Part shown: piece after piece, positions 18,863 to 27,702 of the stretch
How positions within the stretch are numbered: position 1 is the stretch's first letter
How the letters are laid out: each line of letters begins with the position of its first letter
NCBI GenBank assembly: GCA_030430575.1
Contig: JAUIKF010000043.1
Coordinates: 1-64,000, forward strand
Direction: 5' to 3'
Source of the DNA: Bacteroidia bacterium
GTDB taxonomy: Bacteria > Bacteroidota > Bacteroidia > J057
Length of the DNA: 64,000 nucleotides
The notes under the pieces: generated by a model
The model's database searches: none
What the model was told of the DNA's origin: nothing
Seen by the model: the letters and a program-made list of their open reading frames with translations, nothing else
Made by a program: the position numbers and the translations under genes

Positions 18863-19336
18863 TTACAGGTTATGTGTATGGGTAATGTGTTGCAAAAGAC
18901 TTTGGGTAGAACGTTGCAGGATTTGATAAGCTTGTTCAAATCCTTGATTCTCAAGATAATAAGGGTCGGGGATATCTTCCCCTTTTCCCAAGTCGTCAAA
19001 ATCGCGAATGAGCATCACTTGGCCCTTGGAGCCTGGAGGTTTCGCAGCCATCAGATTGCGGCGATTGCTGCTATCCATCGCAAGGATGTAGTCAAATTCA
19101 TGAAAATCGTCGTCTCTTAGCTGACGAGCGATCGATGGGAGGTGAATACCGTGTGCATCAGCCGTTTGCTGCATTCGTCTGTCAGGGCGCTCGCCCACAT
19201 GCCAAGGGCCCGTGCCACAAGAATCTACATCGATCTTATCGGCGAGTCCTTGGGCATTGAGGTGATGGATAAACAGCCCTTCAGCCATAGGAGATCGGCA
19301 AATATTGCCCAGACATACAAAAAGTACTTTGATCAT
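18863..19336 (-). CDS. Low-molecular-weight protein-tyrosine-phosphatase family protein
   Basis: A 157-aa enzyme with the P-loop CLGNICRS (Cys8, Arg14) at the N-terminus and the general-acid Asp124 in DPYY. Family members dephosphorylate tyrosine phosphate; LMW-PTP-A also removes the 5-phosphate of protein-bound ribulosamines and erythrulosamines. Immediate coupling to a ketosamine kinase gene favours that second role here: the phosphatase creates the substrate of the kinase. Divergent from the M1 peptidase gene with a 39-base spacer. Confidence 0.93.
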   Translation of the reverse strand: MIKVLFVCLGNICRSPMAEGLFIHHLNAQGLADKIDVDSCGTGPWHVGERPDRRMQQTADAHGIHLPSIARQLRDDDFHEFDYILAMDSSNRRNLMAAKPPGSKGQVMLIRDFDDLGKGEDIPDPYYLENQGFEQAYQILQRSTQSLLQHITHTHNL

Positions 19337-19375
19337 ATCACAGAATTAATTTGATTCAGCAAAATAGAAAAAATC

Positions 19376-21004
19376 ATGCGATTCAACATTTCCCTTTTAT
19401 TCCGCCTACCGATACTTTTTACCCTTTTTTCGCTCTTATCCTCAAATCTGAATGCACAAGAGCCTAGCATCGACATTCAGCATTATCGCTTTGCCCTAGC
19501 ATTGAGTGATGCTTCGGATGAGATTATTGGGAAAAGCGATATAGATATTTTGTTTACAAAAACTACCCAATCGTTTTCCCTAGACCTAGTGAGCGAGCAA
19601 GAGGGAAAAGGGATGAAAGTGACGTCCGTGAAAATGGATGAATCTGAAGTAACATTTAGTCAAAAAGGAGAAAAACTGTCTATCCAATTAGGTAAATCCG
19701 TCTTGGCAAGCAGTACACATTCCTTCAAAATCACCTACCGAGGCATCCCCGCCGATGGGTTGATTATTTCTAAAAATAAACACGGCGACCGCACATTCTT
19801 CGGTGACAACTGGCCCAACCGCGCCCACCATTGGCTACCCATGGTAGACCATCCCGCCGACAAGGCGACGTGCGAATTTATCGTCACAGCCCCAGAACAC
19901 TACGAAGTCATCGCCACAGGCTTGAAAGTTGAAGAAAGCCATCTGGCAGATGGCCTCAAACGAACACACTGGCGCAGCTCAGTCATTCTACCGACCAAGG
20001 TCATGGTCATCGGCGCAGCGCGATTTGCGATCCAGCATGTCGGGACGTATGAAGGGATTCCCGTCACTTCCTGGGTCTATCCGCAGGATAGAGAAGCTGG
20101 CTTCCATGACTATGCCCTGGCCCTCCCAGTCCTTGAATACATGACCACTCATATCGGTCCCTATCCCTACGTCAAACTCGCCAACGTCCAGTCCAAGACC
20201 CGCTACGGCGGCATGGAAAACGCCAGCAACATCTTCTATGCGGAGAATTCCGTCACAGGCGACCGTAGCTCCGAGCGCTTGATCGCCCACGAAGTCGCCC
20301 ACCAATGGTTTGGCAATTCAGCCTCCGAAGAAGAATGGTTTCATATCTGGCTGAGCGAAGGTTTTGCCACCTATTTTACCCATCTCTACATCGAACACAC
20401 CTACGGCAGAGAAGAAATGCTCAAAGGCTTGCTGCGCGACCGAAACACCGTGCTTTCTTTTCACGAGCGCGTCCCCAATGCGCCCATTGTAGATACCACG
20501 ATCACGGACCTCAACTACCTCCTCAGTCCCAATTCTTATCAAAAAGGAAGCTGGGTGCTGCATATGCTGCGGGGAGTTGTAGGGGATGATGCTTTCTGGA
20601 AAGGGATACAGACATATTATGATCGATATAAGCTGAGTAATGCGCTTACAGAAGACTTACAGGCTGTAATGGAGGAGGTTTCGGGGATGAAACTTGACTG
20701 GTTTTTCCAAGAATGGATTTACCAACCTGGTCAGCCTGAATATGCGGGAACCTGGACTTATGACAAAAAAGAAAAGGCCTTAGTTGTAGAAATAGAGCAA
20801 GTCCAGGCAGAAAACTTGTTTTTCCATATGCCGTTGGAGATTGGGGTTTTGGGTAAAAAAGGGGAAGAACCGATGGTCACCTCCATGCTTATCAATGACC
20901 GAAAAGTATCCTTTAGAATACCCCTTGATGAGAAGCCCACCAAGGTGGTCATCGACCCAAATATTTGGGTATTATCGAAGGGGAAAGAGATGGTGGAGGA
21001 ATAG
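19376..21004 (+). CDS. M1-family zinc metallopeptidase, exported
   Basis: A 542-aa protein with a Sec signal peptide (cleavage near NLNAQ). The peptidase core is complete: GGMEN exopeptidase motif at 278-282, and HEVAH at 305-309 with the third zinc ligand Glu328 in WLSEGF, spaced as in the family. It lacks the large C-terminal helical domain of aminopeptidase N and ends with a short beta-sandwich-like domain, as in shorter bacterial M1 enzymes. It is probably periplasmic or surface-associated and trims peptides for nutrition. Confidence 0.93.
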   Translation: MRFNISLLFRLPILFTLFSLLSSNLNAQEPSIDIQHYRFALALSDASDEIIGKSDIDILFTKTTQSFSLDLVSEQEGKGMKVTSVKMDESEVTFSQKGEKLSIQLGKSVLASSTHSFKITYRGIPADGLIISKNKHGDRTFFGDNWPNRAHHWLPMVDHPADKATCEFIVTAPEHYEVIATGLKVEESHLADGLKRTHWRSSVILPTKVMVIGAARFAIQHVGTYEGIPVTSWVYPQDREAGFHDYALALPVLEYMTTHIGPYPYVKLANVQSKTRYGGMENASNIFYAENSVTGDRSSERLIAHEVAHQWFGNSASEEEWFHIWLSEGFATYFTHLYIEHTYGREEMLKGLLRDRNTVLSFHERVPNAPIVDTTITDLNYLLSPNSYQKGSWVLHMLRGVVGDDAFWKGIQTYYDRYKLSNALTEDLQAVMEEVSGMKLDWFFQEWIYQPGQPEYAGTWTYDKKEKALVVEIEQVQAENLFFHMPLEIGVLGKKGEEPMVTSMLINDRKVSFRIPLDEKPTKVVIDPNIWVLSKGKEMVEE

Positions 21005-21052
21005 GAGAAGTTCAAATTTAAACTCAAGTGCGAGCTCAAGTTTTTGGAGGAA

Positions 21053-22294
21053 TTATTTGTCTAAAAACAAATCCTCAAAATACCTCAAATCAGGCACATA
21101 CTTCCGCTCACGCATTAATTCATGGGCATAGACTGCTTGCCCCAGTTTTTGCATGAAAGGGAATCCGATGGTTTCATACCCATAGATGTCATCATTGAAA
21201 ATGCCATTTTCATTCACATAGATCGTGGCTGAAAGCAAGAACTCGATATTGTGTTCAAAATCGACGATATAGGCATTGTCAGTGAGGAAGCCGTAAGCCG
21301 CGCCGATCTTGTTGAAAATGCGGATGTGGTCTGGAATAGGGGCTTTATCAGTACCAAACATCAGAAATTTCCCATACGCATCGTACAGTGAACTGTCATA
21401 TGATGGATGTTGGCTTTCTCGCGGCAGCATGCTCATTTCACGATACAGAAGCTGATAATCAGCTTCTGTGAGGCGTAACCCCAGAGAACTCGGGACAAAT
21501 TGAGGGAAGAGCAAGTTTCGGAGAAATAACTGCTGCTCTGCAAGTGGAAAGGCATTTTTATAGGTGAAATCCTTGGGGCCTTCCACTAATTTACCTTGAA
21601 TCATTTCCCCCTTCCCCAAAAGGATCGGGCTGCTTGGGGAATAGGTGGCGGGGTTAAAATTGGTGAGCTGGTCGTAGATCCAGCGCCCATTTGCCCCAAA
21701 CTTGATGGGATTGCAGCTGGCATTTTCTTCCCTTGTCATCGCAACTGCGAGACGGTGCACGATGCGCGTATCGCGATAGCCTAGCTCGCGTAGGCGATCA
21801 TTGATGAGTCCTTGGCCTAGGAACTCGTACAACCGATTGAAGGCATCATTGTCACTCACCACAAATAGTTTGTGGATATAATGACCAATAGATGGCAAGC
21901 CATTTTGGGCAGTAGAATCTTTTGAAACACGCGTCTGACCTGAAAAAGCAGAGTCGGTGATCATCGGCGTATGGATGTCTAATCTGGGAATCCCAAGCTG
22001 TCGCAGCTTCTCTAAGGCAAGGGCTGCGACTGGCAGCTTGACGGTACTGGCAGGATAAAAGTAGGTGCTATCGGATCCGTATTGGAAGGTCGTGAAGTGG
22101 GGCTGATTGGCCGAGTCTCGATCTATCTGGGTGTAGATGATGTGAATATGATGATCCGCTTTGAGGCTGAGCAAGCTATCTAACTTAGCATCAGCTCGAA
22201 GCATTTTTTCAAATGCAGGCACCTCAGAAGCTGACTGACAACTTTCCATCAGGAAAAGAATAATGAGGACAGATAAGGGGATAATGCCTCGCAT
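21053..22294 (-). CDS. Class A beta-lactamase-like serine hydrolase, lipoprotein
   Basis: A 413-aa protein starting at ATG 22294, which gives a clean lipoprotein signal (ILFLMESCQS); an upstream TTG is rejected. Serine beta-lactamase/transpeptidase-fold motifs are present: STVK with Ser83-Lys86, SDN at 147-149, and KIG at 329-331 in place of KTG. At more than 400 aa it is larger than true class A enzymes, and no Glu166-type omega-loop was identified, so a peptidoglycan-related esterase or peptidase role is as likely as resistance. Convergent with the M1 gene. Confidence 0.82.
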   Translation of the reverse strand: MRGIIPLSVLIILFLMESCQSASEVPAFEKMLRADAKLDSLLSLKADHHIHIIYTQIDRDSANQPHFTTFQYGSDSTYFYPASTVKLPVAALALEKLRQLGIPRLDIHTPMITDSAFSGQTRVSKDSTAQNGLPSIGHYIHKLFVVSDNDAFNRLYEFLGQGLINDRLRELGYRDTRIVHRLAVAMTREENASCNPIKFGANGRWIYDQLTNFNPATYSPSSPILLGKGEMIQGKLVEGPKDFTYKNAFPLAEQQLFLRNLLFPQFVPSSLGLRLTEADYQLLYREMSMLPRESQHPSYDSSLYDAYGKFLMFGTDKAPIPDHIRIFNKIGAAYGFLTDNAYIVDFEHNIEFLLSATIYVNENGIFNDDIYGYETIGFPFMQKLGQAVYAHELMRERKYVPDLRYFEDLFLDK

Positions 22295-22346
22295 GTCTGA
22301 TAAGTTACATTTTTTACCCAAATTCTCATCAATTCCATCAATTTAA

Positions 22347-22369
22347 TCATCAATCCTTGTTCGATATTC
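22347..22369 (-). repeat. 23-bp repeat, inverted copy of 27617-27639
   Basis: This stretch is the exact reverse complement of 27617-27639, with core CGAACAAGGATTGATGA. It lies upstream of the beta-lactamase-like gene in a non-coding gap. A diverged third relative with GAACAAGG and an AATTATGAATTA segment is at about 32852-32915. Confidence 0.7.
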
Positions 22370-22416
22370 GTCAATCTCAACAGGCCATAAATAGGGCAAC
22401 TATTGTTCTCGCTTTC

Positions 22417-23775
22417 CTAGAAAGTAAGCGTAAACACCGTCCCTTCTCCAGGGTGTGTCTGGACGGAAATACTGCCCTTGTGCATGCGCATGATCTGACG
22501 AGAAAGGCTAAGGCCGATACCTGAGCCTTTTTGTTTGGTAGTAAAAAAGGGGATAAAAATCTGGTTGATAAATTCTTGGTCTATCCCTGGACCATTATCG
22601 GCGATTTGGATAAATGCCTTCGTTTCCTTTGAATACCCTGCATAAATGCTCACCCTGGGGGATTTCTCCCCTTCCAATGCCTCAACGGCATTTTTGATCA
22701 TATTGATGAGCACCTGTTCGATGAGCTCCGCGTCCCCTTTGATCTCCATTTTGGGATCCTCCATATTGAGTTCAAACGCGATTTGCCGTTTTTCCATTTC
22801 AGGCTGCATCAGCGTGCGGATATTGTCCAGCATGGTGCGAACTTTGACCGGGGCAAATTTCGGTTTGGGAATGCGCGTGAGGCTACGATAGGCATTGACA
22901 AAATGAAGCATGCCTTTGGTCCTTGATAGGATGGTTCTTAAGCCATTTCGCACATCTTCCGCTTCCTCCTCCTCTATGGCGGCGAGCGGTGTGTCACTTC
23001 CTTCTTCCCAGCCTTCCCCCAGCATATCATTTATTGCCTTTGTCAGAGAAATGATTGGCGTCACTGAATTCATGATCTCATGCGTCAATACGCGAATGAG
23101 TTTTTGCCAAGTCTCAATTTCTTGCGCTTCGAGCTCCCCCCCAATGTTCTGTAACGATACCAAAATATAGGTCTGATTCTGGAGCTTAAATTCAGTGCTC
23201 TGGATAGCTAATTGGAGTAATTCGTTCTGGATCAGGGTTTTTACCAATTTTCGCTCCCCATGACGCAGGTTCCGAATGGCTGCTAGCAGCGGAGCATTGG
23301 TGCGATGAAGAGCTTGGATATTGTTGAGATAGGGTTTGTGTAATAGCTCTTTGGCGGCATGATTCAGGAGCAATACTTCTCCTTCGGGGCTATAACACAG
23401 CAGGGCTACGCCCACATGCTCGATCACTGTTTGCAGATACTGGTAGTGGGACTCTTTCTCAGCACGTAGATTTTGGAATTCCTTGATGATGTCGTTAAAC
23501 GCATCGCGAAGGCCTGCATAAGATTTTCCACGCTTGGCAGCGGTGAAAGTATTGGTGAAATCCTTGTGCTTGATGGAAAGCAAAAAGGTCTGTAAGTCGC
23601 GGTTAGTCTTCTCCACATAGCGAATCAATTCTACCGCAGACAATACGACTCCCAAACCTGCAAAGATGGTAGTCATAAACCAATCTTCCTGCTCCAGCGC
23701 ATAGATGAAGATATACAAAGCTCCTGCCAGGACCAAGGCGCGCAACAAGACATTAAATCGGAAGCGCTTTAGCAT
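22417..23775 (-). CDS. Sensor histidine kinase of an NtrB-like two-component system
   Basis: A 452-aa kinase. Two transmembrane helices lie at about 8-50 with almost no periplasmic loop, then a linker, a PAS-like domain (about 105-210), a HisKA domain with phospho-acceptor His232 in THEIMNSVTP, and a HATPase domain with N box (INMIKNAVEAL), G1 (DNGPGI) and G2 (GSGIGLSLS). The short loop implies sensing within the membrane or cytoplasm. Its ATG overlaps the stop of the response-regulator gene (TAATG), so translation is coupled. Confidence 0.93.
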   Translation of the reverse strand: MLKRFRFNVLLRALVLAGALYIFIYALEQEDWFMTTIFAGLGVVLSAVELIRYVEKTNRDLQTFLLSIKHKDFTNTFTAAKRGKSYAGLRDAFNDIIKEFQNLRAEKESHYQYLQTVIEHVGVALLCYSPEGEVLLLNHAAKELLHKPYLNNIQALHRTNAPLLAAIRNLRHGERKLVKTLIQNELLQLAIQSTEFKLQNQTYILVSLQNIGGELEAQEIETWQKLIRVLTHEIMNSVTPIISLTKAINDMLGEGWEEGSDTPLAAIEEEEAEDVRNGLRTILSRTKGMLHFVNAYRSLTRIPKPKFAPVKVRTMLDNIRTLMQPEMEKRQIAFELNMEDPKMEIKGDAELIEQVLINMIKNAVEALEGEKSPRVSIYAGYSKETKAFIQIADNGPGIDQEFINQIFIPFFTTKQKGSGIGLSLSRQIMRMHKGSISVQTHPGEGTVFTLTF

Positions 23776-25148
23776 TAAAGTTCGTATTTATTCATTTTTC
23801 GATAAAGCGTGGTACGTCCCAAGCCCAGTTCCTTGGCAGCCTTGCTGAGGTTGCCATTATGCTTCTGGATCGCATTTTTAATGGCTATTTTTTCTACTTC
23901 CTCCAAATTATAGTCTTGAGGGAGCATGGTTTGGGGGGCAGTACTTTCGGGCAAAAGGTTTATGGAAAGGTCATTGGCTTTTACCTTTCCACCTTCTGCC
24001 ATGATCACGGCTCGCTCTAGTGTATGCTGAAGCTCACGGATATTGCCTGGCCAGTTGTATTGCTGAAGTTTCTCTATAGCTTCTGGACTGAGGACCATGC
24101 CCTGCCGCTGGTATTTTTCGCAATACAAATCAAAATAATGCTTTGTCAATAGCGGAATGTCTGAGATTCTGTCCTTGAGGGGAGGTAAAACAATCTCTAC
24201 GGTATTGATTCGGTAGATCAGATCTTGGCGGAATTGATTTTCGCGCACCATCTCATGCAATGGCATATTGGTAGCGCATATTAGACGAATGTCGATTTCG
24301 AGGGGACGGTTGGCGCCGACACGTGTGACACGACGGCTCTGCAGCGCTGAAAGCAGTTTTGCTTGCATGGGTAGGGACAGATTCCCTATTTCATCCAGAA
24401 AAAGCGTACCGCCATTCGCTGCTTCAAAGCGCCCTGCGCGATCTTCGCGCGCATCAGTGAAGGCGCCCTTCACATGCCCAAATAGTTCGGATTCGAACAG
24501 GGATTCAGGCACAGCACCGAGGTCTACATGGACAAATGCCTTGTTGACGCGCTTGGAGCGTTGGTGCAAGGCGCGTGCTACCAGCTCTTTTCCTGTCCCA
24601 TTATCTCCCAATATCAATACATTGGCGTCTGTCGCAGCTACTTTTTCGATGTCTGCAAAGACCCGCTTCATTGAAGCTGAATGGCCTATAATTCCCTGAA
24701 AACCAGGCGATTTAGTGGCTGGATTTTTTCCGTCGCTCGCTTGGTCTGTATCTGAAATAGGCGCAGCCTTGAGGGCATTCATCACGGCAGATTCTAGCCG
24801 ATCATTCTCCCAAGGCTTCACGACAAAATCTGTGGCGCCTTCTTTCATGGCTTTGACCGCGAGATCTACCTCGCCATAAGCCGTCATGAGAACCACACGT
24901 GTTTGGGGCGCACTTTTGCGAATTTTCTTTAGCCAACGTAATCCTTCTTTTCCACTGGTAAATCCTGCGGTAAAGTTCATATCTAGCAATATGACATCAA
25001 AAGAGCCTTTTTCGAGCAGGTTTGCGATCTGGTGAGGATCGTTGGCAGTGGATACCTGGGCAAAATGACGCTTAAGGACAATTCGCGTGGTGAGCAAAAT
25101 ATCGTCGTCGTCGTCAACGATGAGGATGGTACCTTGTTTTTGGGTCAT
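23775..25148 (-). CDS. Sigma-54-dependent response regulator (NtrC family)
   Basis: A 457-aa activator with a receiver domain (phospho-acceptor Asp56 in LLDMNF), a sigma-54 interaction AAA+ domain (Walker A GDNGTGKE, GAFTDA loop for sigma-54 contact, Walker B FLDEIGN) and a C-terminal Fis-type helix-turn-helix (LSKAAKELGLGRTTLYRKM). ATG 25148 (MTQKQGTILIVDDDDD) is preferred; frames up to 25211 would add 21 residues with no domain. It is upstream of and coupled to its kinase, and divergent from the adaptor/ABC genes, which carry a matching sigma-54 promoter. Confidence 0.95.
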   Translation of the reverse strand: MTQKQGTILIVDDDDDILLTTRIVLKRHFAQVSTANDPHQIANLLEKGSFDVILLDMNFTAGFTSGKEGLRWLKKIRKSAPQTRVVLMTAYGEVDLAVKAMKEGATDFVVKPWENDRLESAVMNALKAAPISDTDQASDGKNPATKSPGFQGIIGHSASMKRVFADIEKVAATDANVLILGDNGTGKELVARALHQRSKRVNKAFVHVDLGAVPESLFESELFGHVKGAFTDAREDRAGRFEAANGGTLFLDEIGNLSLPMQAKLLSALQSRRVTRVGANRPLEIDIRLICATNMPLHEMVRENQFRQDLIYRINTVEIVLPPLKDRISDIPLLTKHYFDLYCEKYQRQGMVLSPEAIEKLQQYNWPGNIRELQHTLERAVIMAEGGKVKANDLSINLLPESTAPQTMLPQDYNLEEVEKIAIKNAIQKHNGNLSKAAKELGLGRTTLYRKMNKYEL

Positions 25149-25171
25149 GGAAAAAGGGTTGAAAATGGAAT

Positions 25172-25186
25172 GTTTCATTTTGAAAC
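25172..25186. promoter_or_regulatory. Palindrome GTTTCA-TTT-TGAAAC, candidate activator site
   Basis: Perfect 6-bp arms around three bases. It lies just upstream of the response-regulator start and about 100 bases upstream of the sigma-54 promoter that faces the other way. That is the usual place for an enhancer bound by the Fis-type domain of an NtrC-like activator, and it would also allow autoregulation. Binding is inferred from position and symmetry only. Confidence 0.45.
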
Positions 25187-25285
25187 GCTTCCTTGTATCA
25201 CTGTGGAACACTCCTAAAAAGTGACCTCAATGAATCAATTTAACACAATGGCGTAACTGGCTGATTATTAATTACTTATGCCTGA

Positions 25286-25300
25286 TGGCACGCTTATTGA
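25286..25300 (+). promoter_or_regulatory. Sigma-54 promoter upstream of the HlyD/ABC genes
   Basis: Reads TGGCAC-GCTTA-TTGA. The -24 box is perfect and the -12 box differs from TTGC only in the last base, with exact GG-N10-G spacing. It points to the adaptor gene and predicts a start near 25312 with a leader of about 135 bases. The divergent sigma-54 activator gene next to it supports the assignment. Confidence 0.7.
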
Positions 25301-25447
25301 CTTTCTAATCTCGTCTCTTTTTCGGCTGATAAAGATATGAAAGCTTTGGGTTGGAATTTGGCTGTTTTTCTCCCATATTGTGACGATCAATTTGAGAGAA
25401 AATTACAGCCAGAAAGCGTATTTTTACACAAATAACTAAAAATAAAG

Positions 25448-26701
25448 TTGGATAAAGTAATCCGTAAAAAGAAATGGACCCCGAAAAAGCTGGTGATGTA
25501 CATCGGCGTACCGCTGGTCCTTATAGTATTGTTCGGGATGATGTACAAAACAGCTGGTACTTCCCGACTCAAAGTCCCCAAGGAACGGCTGACCATTTCT
25601 GACGTTTCTTATGGCCCTTTTCAGGAGTTTATTGCCATTAATGGCAATGTCTTGCCGCTGAGTATCGTGCAGGTAACGGCGATTGAAGGGGGACAAGTAC
25701 GAGAGATATACCTCGAAGGGGGCGAGCTGGTGAAAAAGGGAGATCTTGTCCTCAAACTCACCAACCCAGGCTTGGAATTGAACTATATGAACCTTCAAAC
25801 CAATCTCTTGGAGCAGGCTGACCAGCTACGCAACACGAAGATAAACCTGGAGACGAGCGGGCTGTTGCTTAAAGATCAACTGGTTCAACTTGAATACCAG
25901 CTGCGGGACCTCAAGCAACAGTACGATCGGAATAAGAAACTGTATCAAGACAGTGTTATCTCTGAACAAGAGTTCCTGACTTTACAGAATAATTACGATC
26001 AGTTCCAAAAGCGGAAAGATTTGATGATTGTTAGGATCATTAAAGATTCGATTCTTCGCACGCAGCAGTTGGATCAAGTAGATAATTCTTTGGGGCTAGT
26101 TTCACGAAACCTCAACGCGATCCAGCAAAGCCTTGCCAACCTCACGGTCAAAGCACCCGCCAACGGACAGCTTTCCTCTGTCAGGGTGGAGATAGGCGAG
26201 ACTGTCAACCAAGGCCAGCGCATCGCAGATGTGGATGAGCTAAAGGGCTATAAAGTGCGTGCACGGATTGATGAGCATTATCACTCTCGTGTAGAGCCGG
26301 GCCTGAAAGGAGAGTTTACTTATTCGGGCCAAAAGTACAATTTGGTCGTGCGGAAAAAATATCCTGAGATCACCAATGGCGTGTTTGAGGTGGATATGGA
26401 ATTTGATGGGACGGAGCCAGAAGGCATTAAACAAGGCCTTAACCTCCAAATACGCCTTGCATTGAGTGAAGAAACCCAAGCATTTTTACTGCCACGAGGA
26501 GGCTTCTATCAGTCTACGGGTGGCAACTGGGTGTACATTGTGAATCAAGGGGGAAACACCGCCTATAAGAAAGACATCCGCATCGGCCGCCAAAGCGACC
26601 GCTTCTATGAAGTCATGTCTGGTCTGAAAGAAGGAGATAAAGTGATTACCTCCAATTATGATGTATTTAATGATGTCGACGAATTGGTATTGACCGATTG
26701 A
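25448..26701 (+). CDS. HlyD/RND-type membrane-fusion (adaptor) protein
   Basis: A 417-aa periplasmic adaptor with one N-terminal membrane anchor (about 17-37), a first biotinyl-lipoyl half (VREIYLEGGELVKKGDLVLK), a long coiled-coil hairpin (about 110-225), a second lipoyl half (VKAPANGQLSSVRVEIGETV) and beta-barrel/membrane-proximal domains to the C-terminus. It starts at TTG 25448. Such adaptors link an inner-membrane ABC permease to an outer-membrane channel. It is followed by an ABC ATPase gene and preceded by a sigma-54 promoter. Confidence 0.9.
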   Translation: MDKVIRKKKWTPKKLVMYIGVPLVLIVLFGMMYKTAGTSRLKVPKERLTISDVSYGPFQEFIAINGNVLPLSIVQVTAIEGGQVREIYLEGGELVKKGDLVLKLTNPGLELNYMNLQTNLLEQADQLRNTKINLETSGLLLKDQLVQLEYQLRDLKQQYDRNKKLYQDSVISEQEFLTLQNNYDQFQKRKDLMIVRIIKDSILRTQQLDQVDNSLGLVSRNLNAIQQSLANLTVKAPANGQLSSVRVEIGETVNQGQRIADVDELKGYKVRARIDEHYHSRVEPGLKGEFTYSGQKYNLVVRKKYPEITNGVFEVDMEFDGTEPEGIKQGLNLQIRLALSEETQAFLLPRGGFYQSTGGNWVYIVNQGGNTAYKKDIRIGRQSDRFYEVMSGLKEGDKVITSNYDVFNDVDELVLTD

Positions 26702-26820
26702 CGGAACCTTTTTGTCGATTATTATCCTATAAACGCCTGATTACGCGCAACCTTTGCCCTACGATCACCATCTTTTCTTGTATCAATAGTTAAATTGCAC
26801 CAAACATCTAACCTCCCAAT

Positions 26821-27522
26821 ATGAGTATCATCAACATTGTCAACCTCACCAAGTACTACCGTACAGAAGAAATAGAAACGACTGCGCTCAATGAAATCAG
26901 CCTAGAAGTGAAAGAAGGGGAATTCCTGTCTATCATGGGCCCTTCAGGATGTGGCAAGTCTACCTTACTGAATATTCTTGGGTTGATTGACAACCCTTCT
27001 GGAGGAGAGTATCACTTTGTAGGACACGAAGTTTCTAAGTACAGCGAGCGCCAGCGTGCTTCGCTTCGCAAAGAGAACATAGGCTTCGTCTTTCAGAGCT
27101 TTAACCTGATCGATGAACTCACAGTGTTTGAAAATGTAGAGCTTCCGCTCATCTATACCAAGATGAAATCGGCTGATCGCAAAAAGCGTGTGGAAGAAGT
27201 CCTCGAAAGCATGAACATGATGCACCGCCGCAACCACTTCCCCCAGCAGCTTTCAGGTGGTCAGCAGCAGCGTGTCGCCGTTTCTCGCGCCATCGTCAAC
27301 AACCCCAAAATCATCCTAGCGGATGAGCCTACAGGAAACCTTGACTCTGCCAACGGTAACGATGTGATGAAGATGCTCACCAAACTCAATGAAGAAGGAA
27401 CCACCGTCATCATGGTGACTCACTCCTCTGCAAATGCCGAGTTTGGACACAGGATCGTGCGCCTCCTTGACGGCAAGATCGTCTCCGAGAACCGCACCAA
27501 TATGCCGATAGACGTTTCTTAA
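26821..27522 (+). CDS. ABC transporter ATP-binding protein (MacB/LolD type)
   Basis: A 233-aa ATPase with Walker A GPSGCGKST (40-48), Q-loop (GFVFQSFNL), signature LSGGQQQR, Walker B IILADEPTGNLD and the switch His in VTHS. It belongs to the LolD/MacB/FtsE class that pairs with FtsX-fold permeases. It lies 119 bases after the adaptor gene, in the same orientation. No permease gene follows: a terminator comes directly after it. The nearest candidate permease is the orphan MacB-like gene at 39965-42433. Confidence 0.95.
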   Translation: MSIINIVNLTKYYRTEEIETTALNEISLEVKEGEFLSIMGPSGCGKSTLLNILGLIDNPSGGEYHFVGHEVSKYSERQRASLRKENIGFVFQSFNLIDELTVFENVELPLIYTKMKSADRKKRVEEVLESMNMMHRRNHFPQQLSGGQQQRVAVSRAIVNNPKIILADEPTGNLDSANGNDVMKMLTKLNEEGTTVIMVTHSSANAEFGHRIVRLLDGKIVSENRTNMPIDVS

Positions 27523-27553
27523 GAATTTATCATGTAAATATCAGCTTTGGGTA

Positions 27554-27581
27554 GGCTGTCCCTTGAGGGCGGCCTTTTTTT
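27554..27581 (+). terminator. Intrinsic terminator of the adaptor/ABC operon
   Basis: GGCTGTCCC-TTGA-GGGCGGCC forms a stem with one bulge and is followed by seven T residues. It lies about 30 bases after the ATPase stop codon. Confidence 0.75.
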
Positions 27582-27616
27582 GGTATTTTACTGAGTTGTA
27601 TATTGAATAAATTTAT

Positions 27617-27680
27617 GAATATCGAACAAGGATTGATGAATTAAGAAGTGACGATTTTTTTACCTCAAAAATCCTTGTTC
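27617..27680. repeat. Repeat with flanking inverted arms GAACAAGGATT/AATCCTTGTTC
   Basis: Bases 27617-27639 match 22347-22369 exactly on the opposite strand. Within this copy, perfect 11-bp inverted arms (27624-27634 and 27670-27680) enclose an AT-rich spacer with a T run. It is non-coding and may be a dispersed palindromic element. Confidence 0.65.
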
Positions 27681-27702
27681 TCCAATTGATATTCTGAAAT
27701 CA

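Noticed and set aside
21005-21052. Terminator between the M1 and beta-lactamase-like genes
   Set aside because: The CTCAAG units there are in direct, not inverted, orientation, so no good hairpin forms; only relatedness to the porQ terminator repeat was noted.
21053-22294. True beta-lactamase conferring resistance
   Set aside because: SxxK, SDN and a KTG-like motif are present, but KIG replaces KTG, the protein is much longer than class A enzymes and no omega-loop Glu was found.
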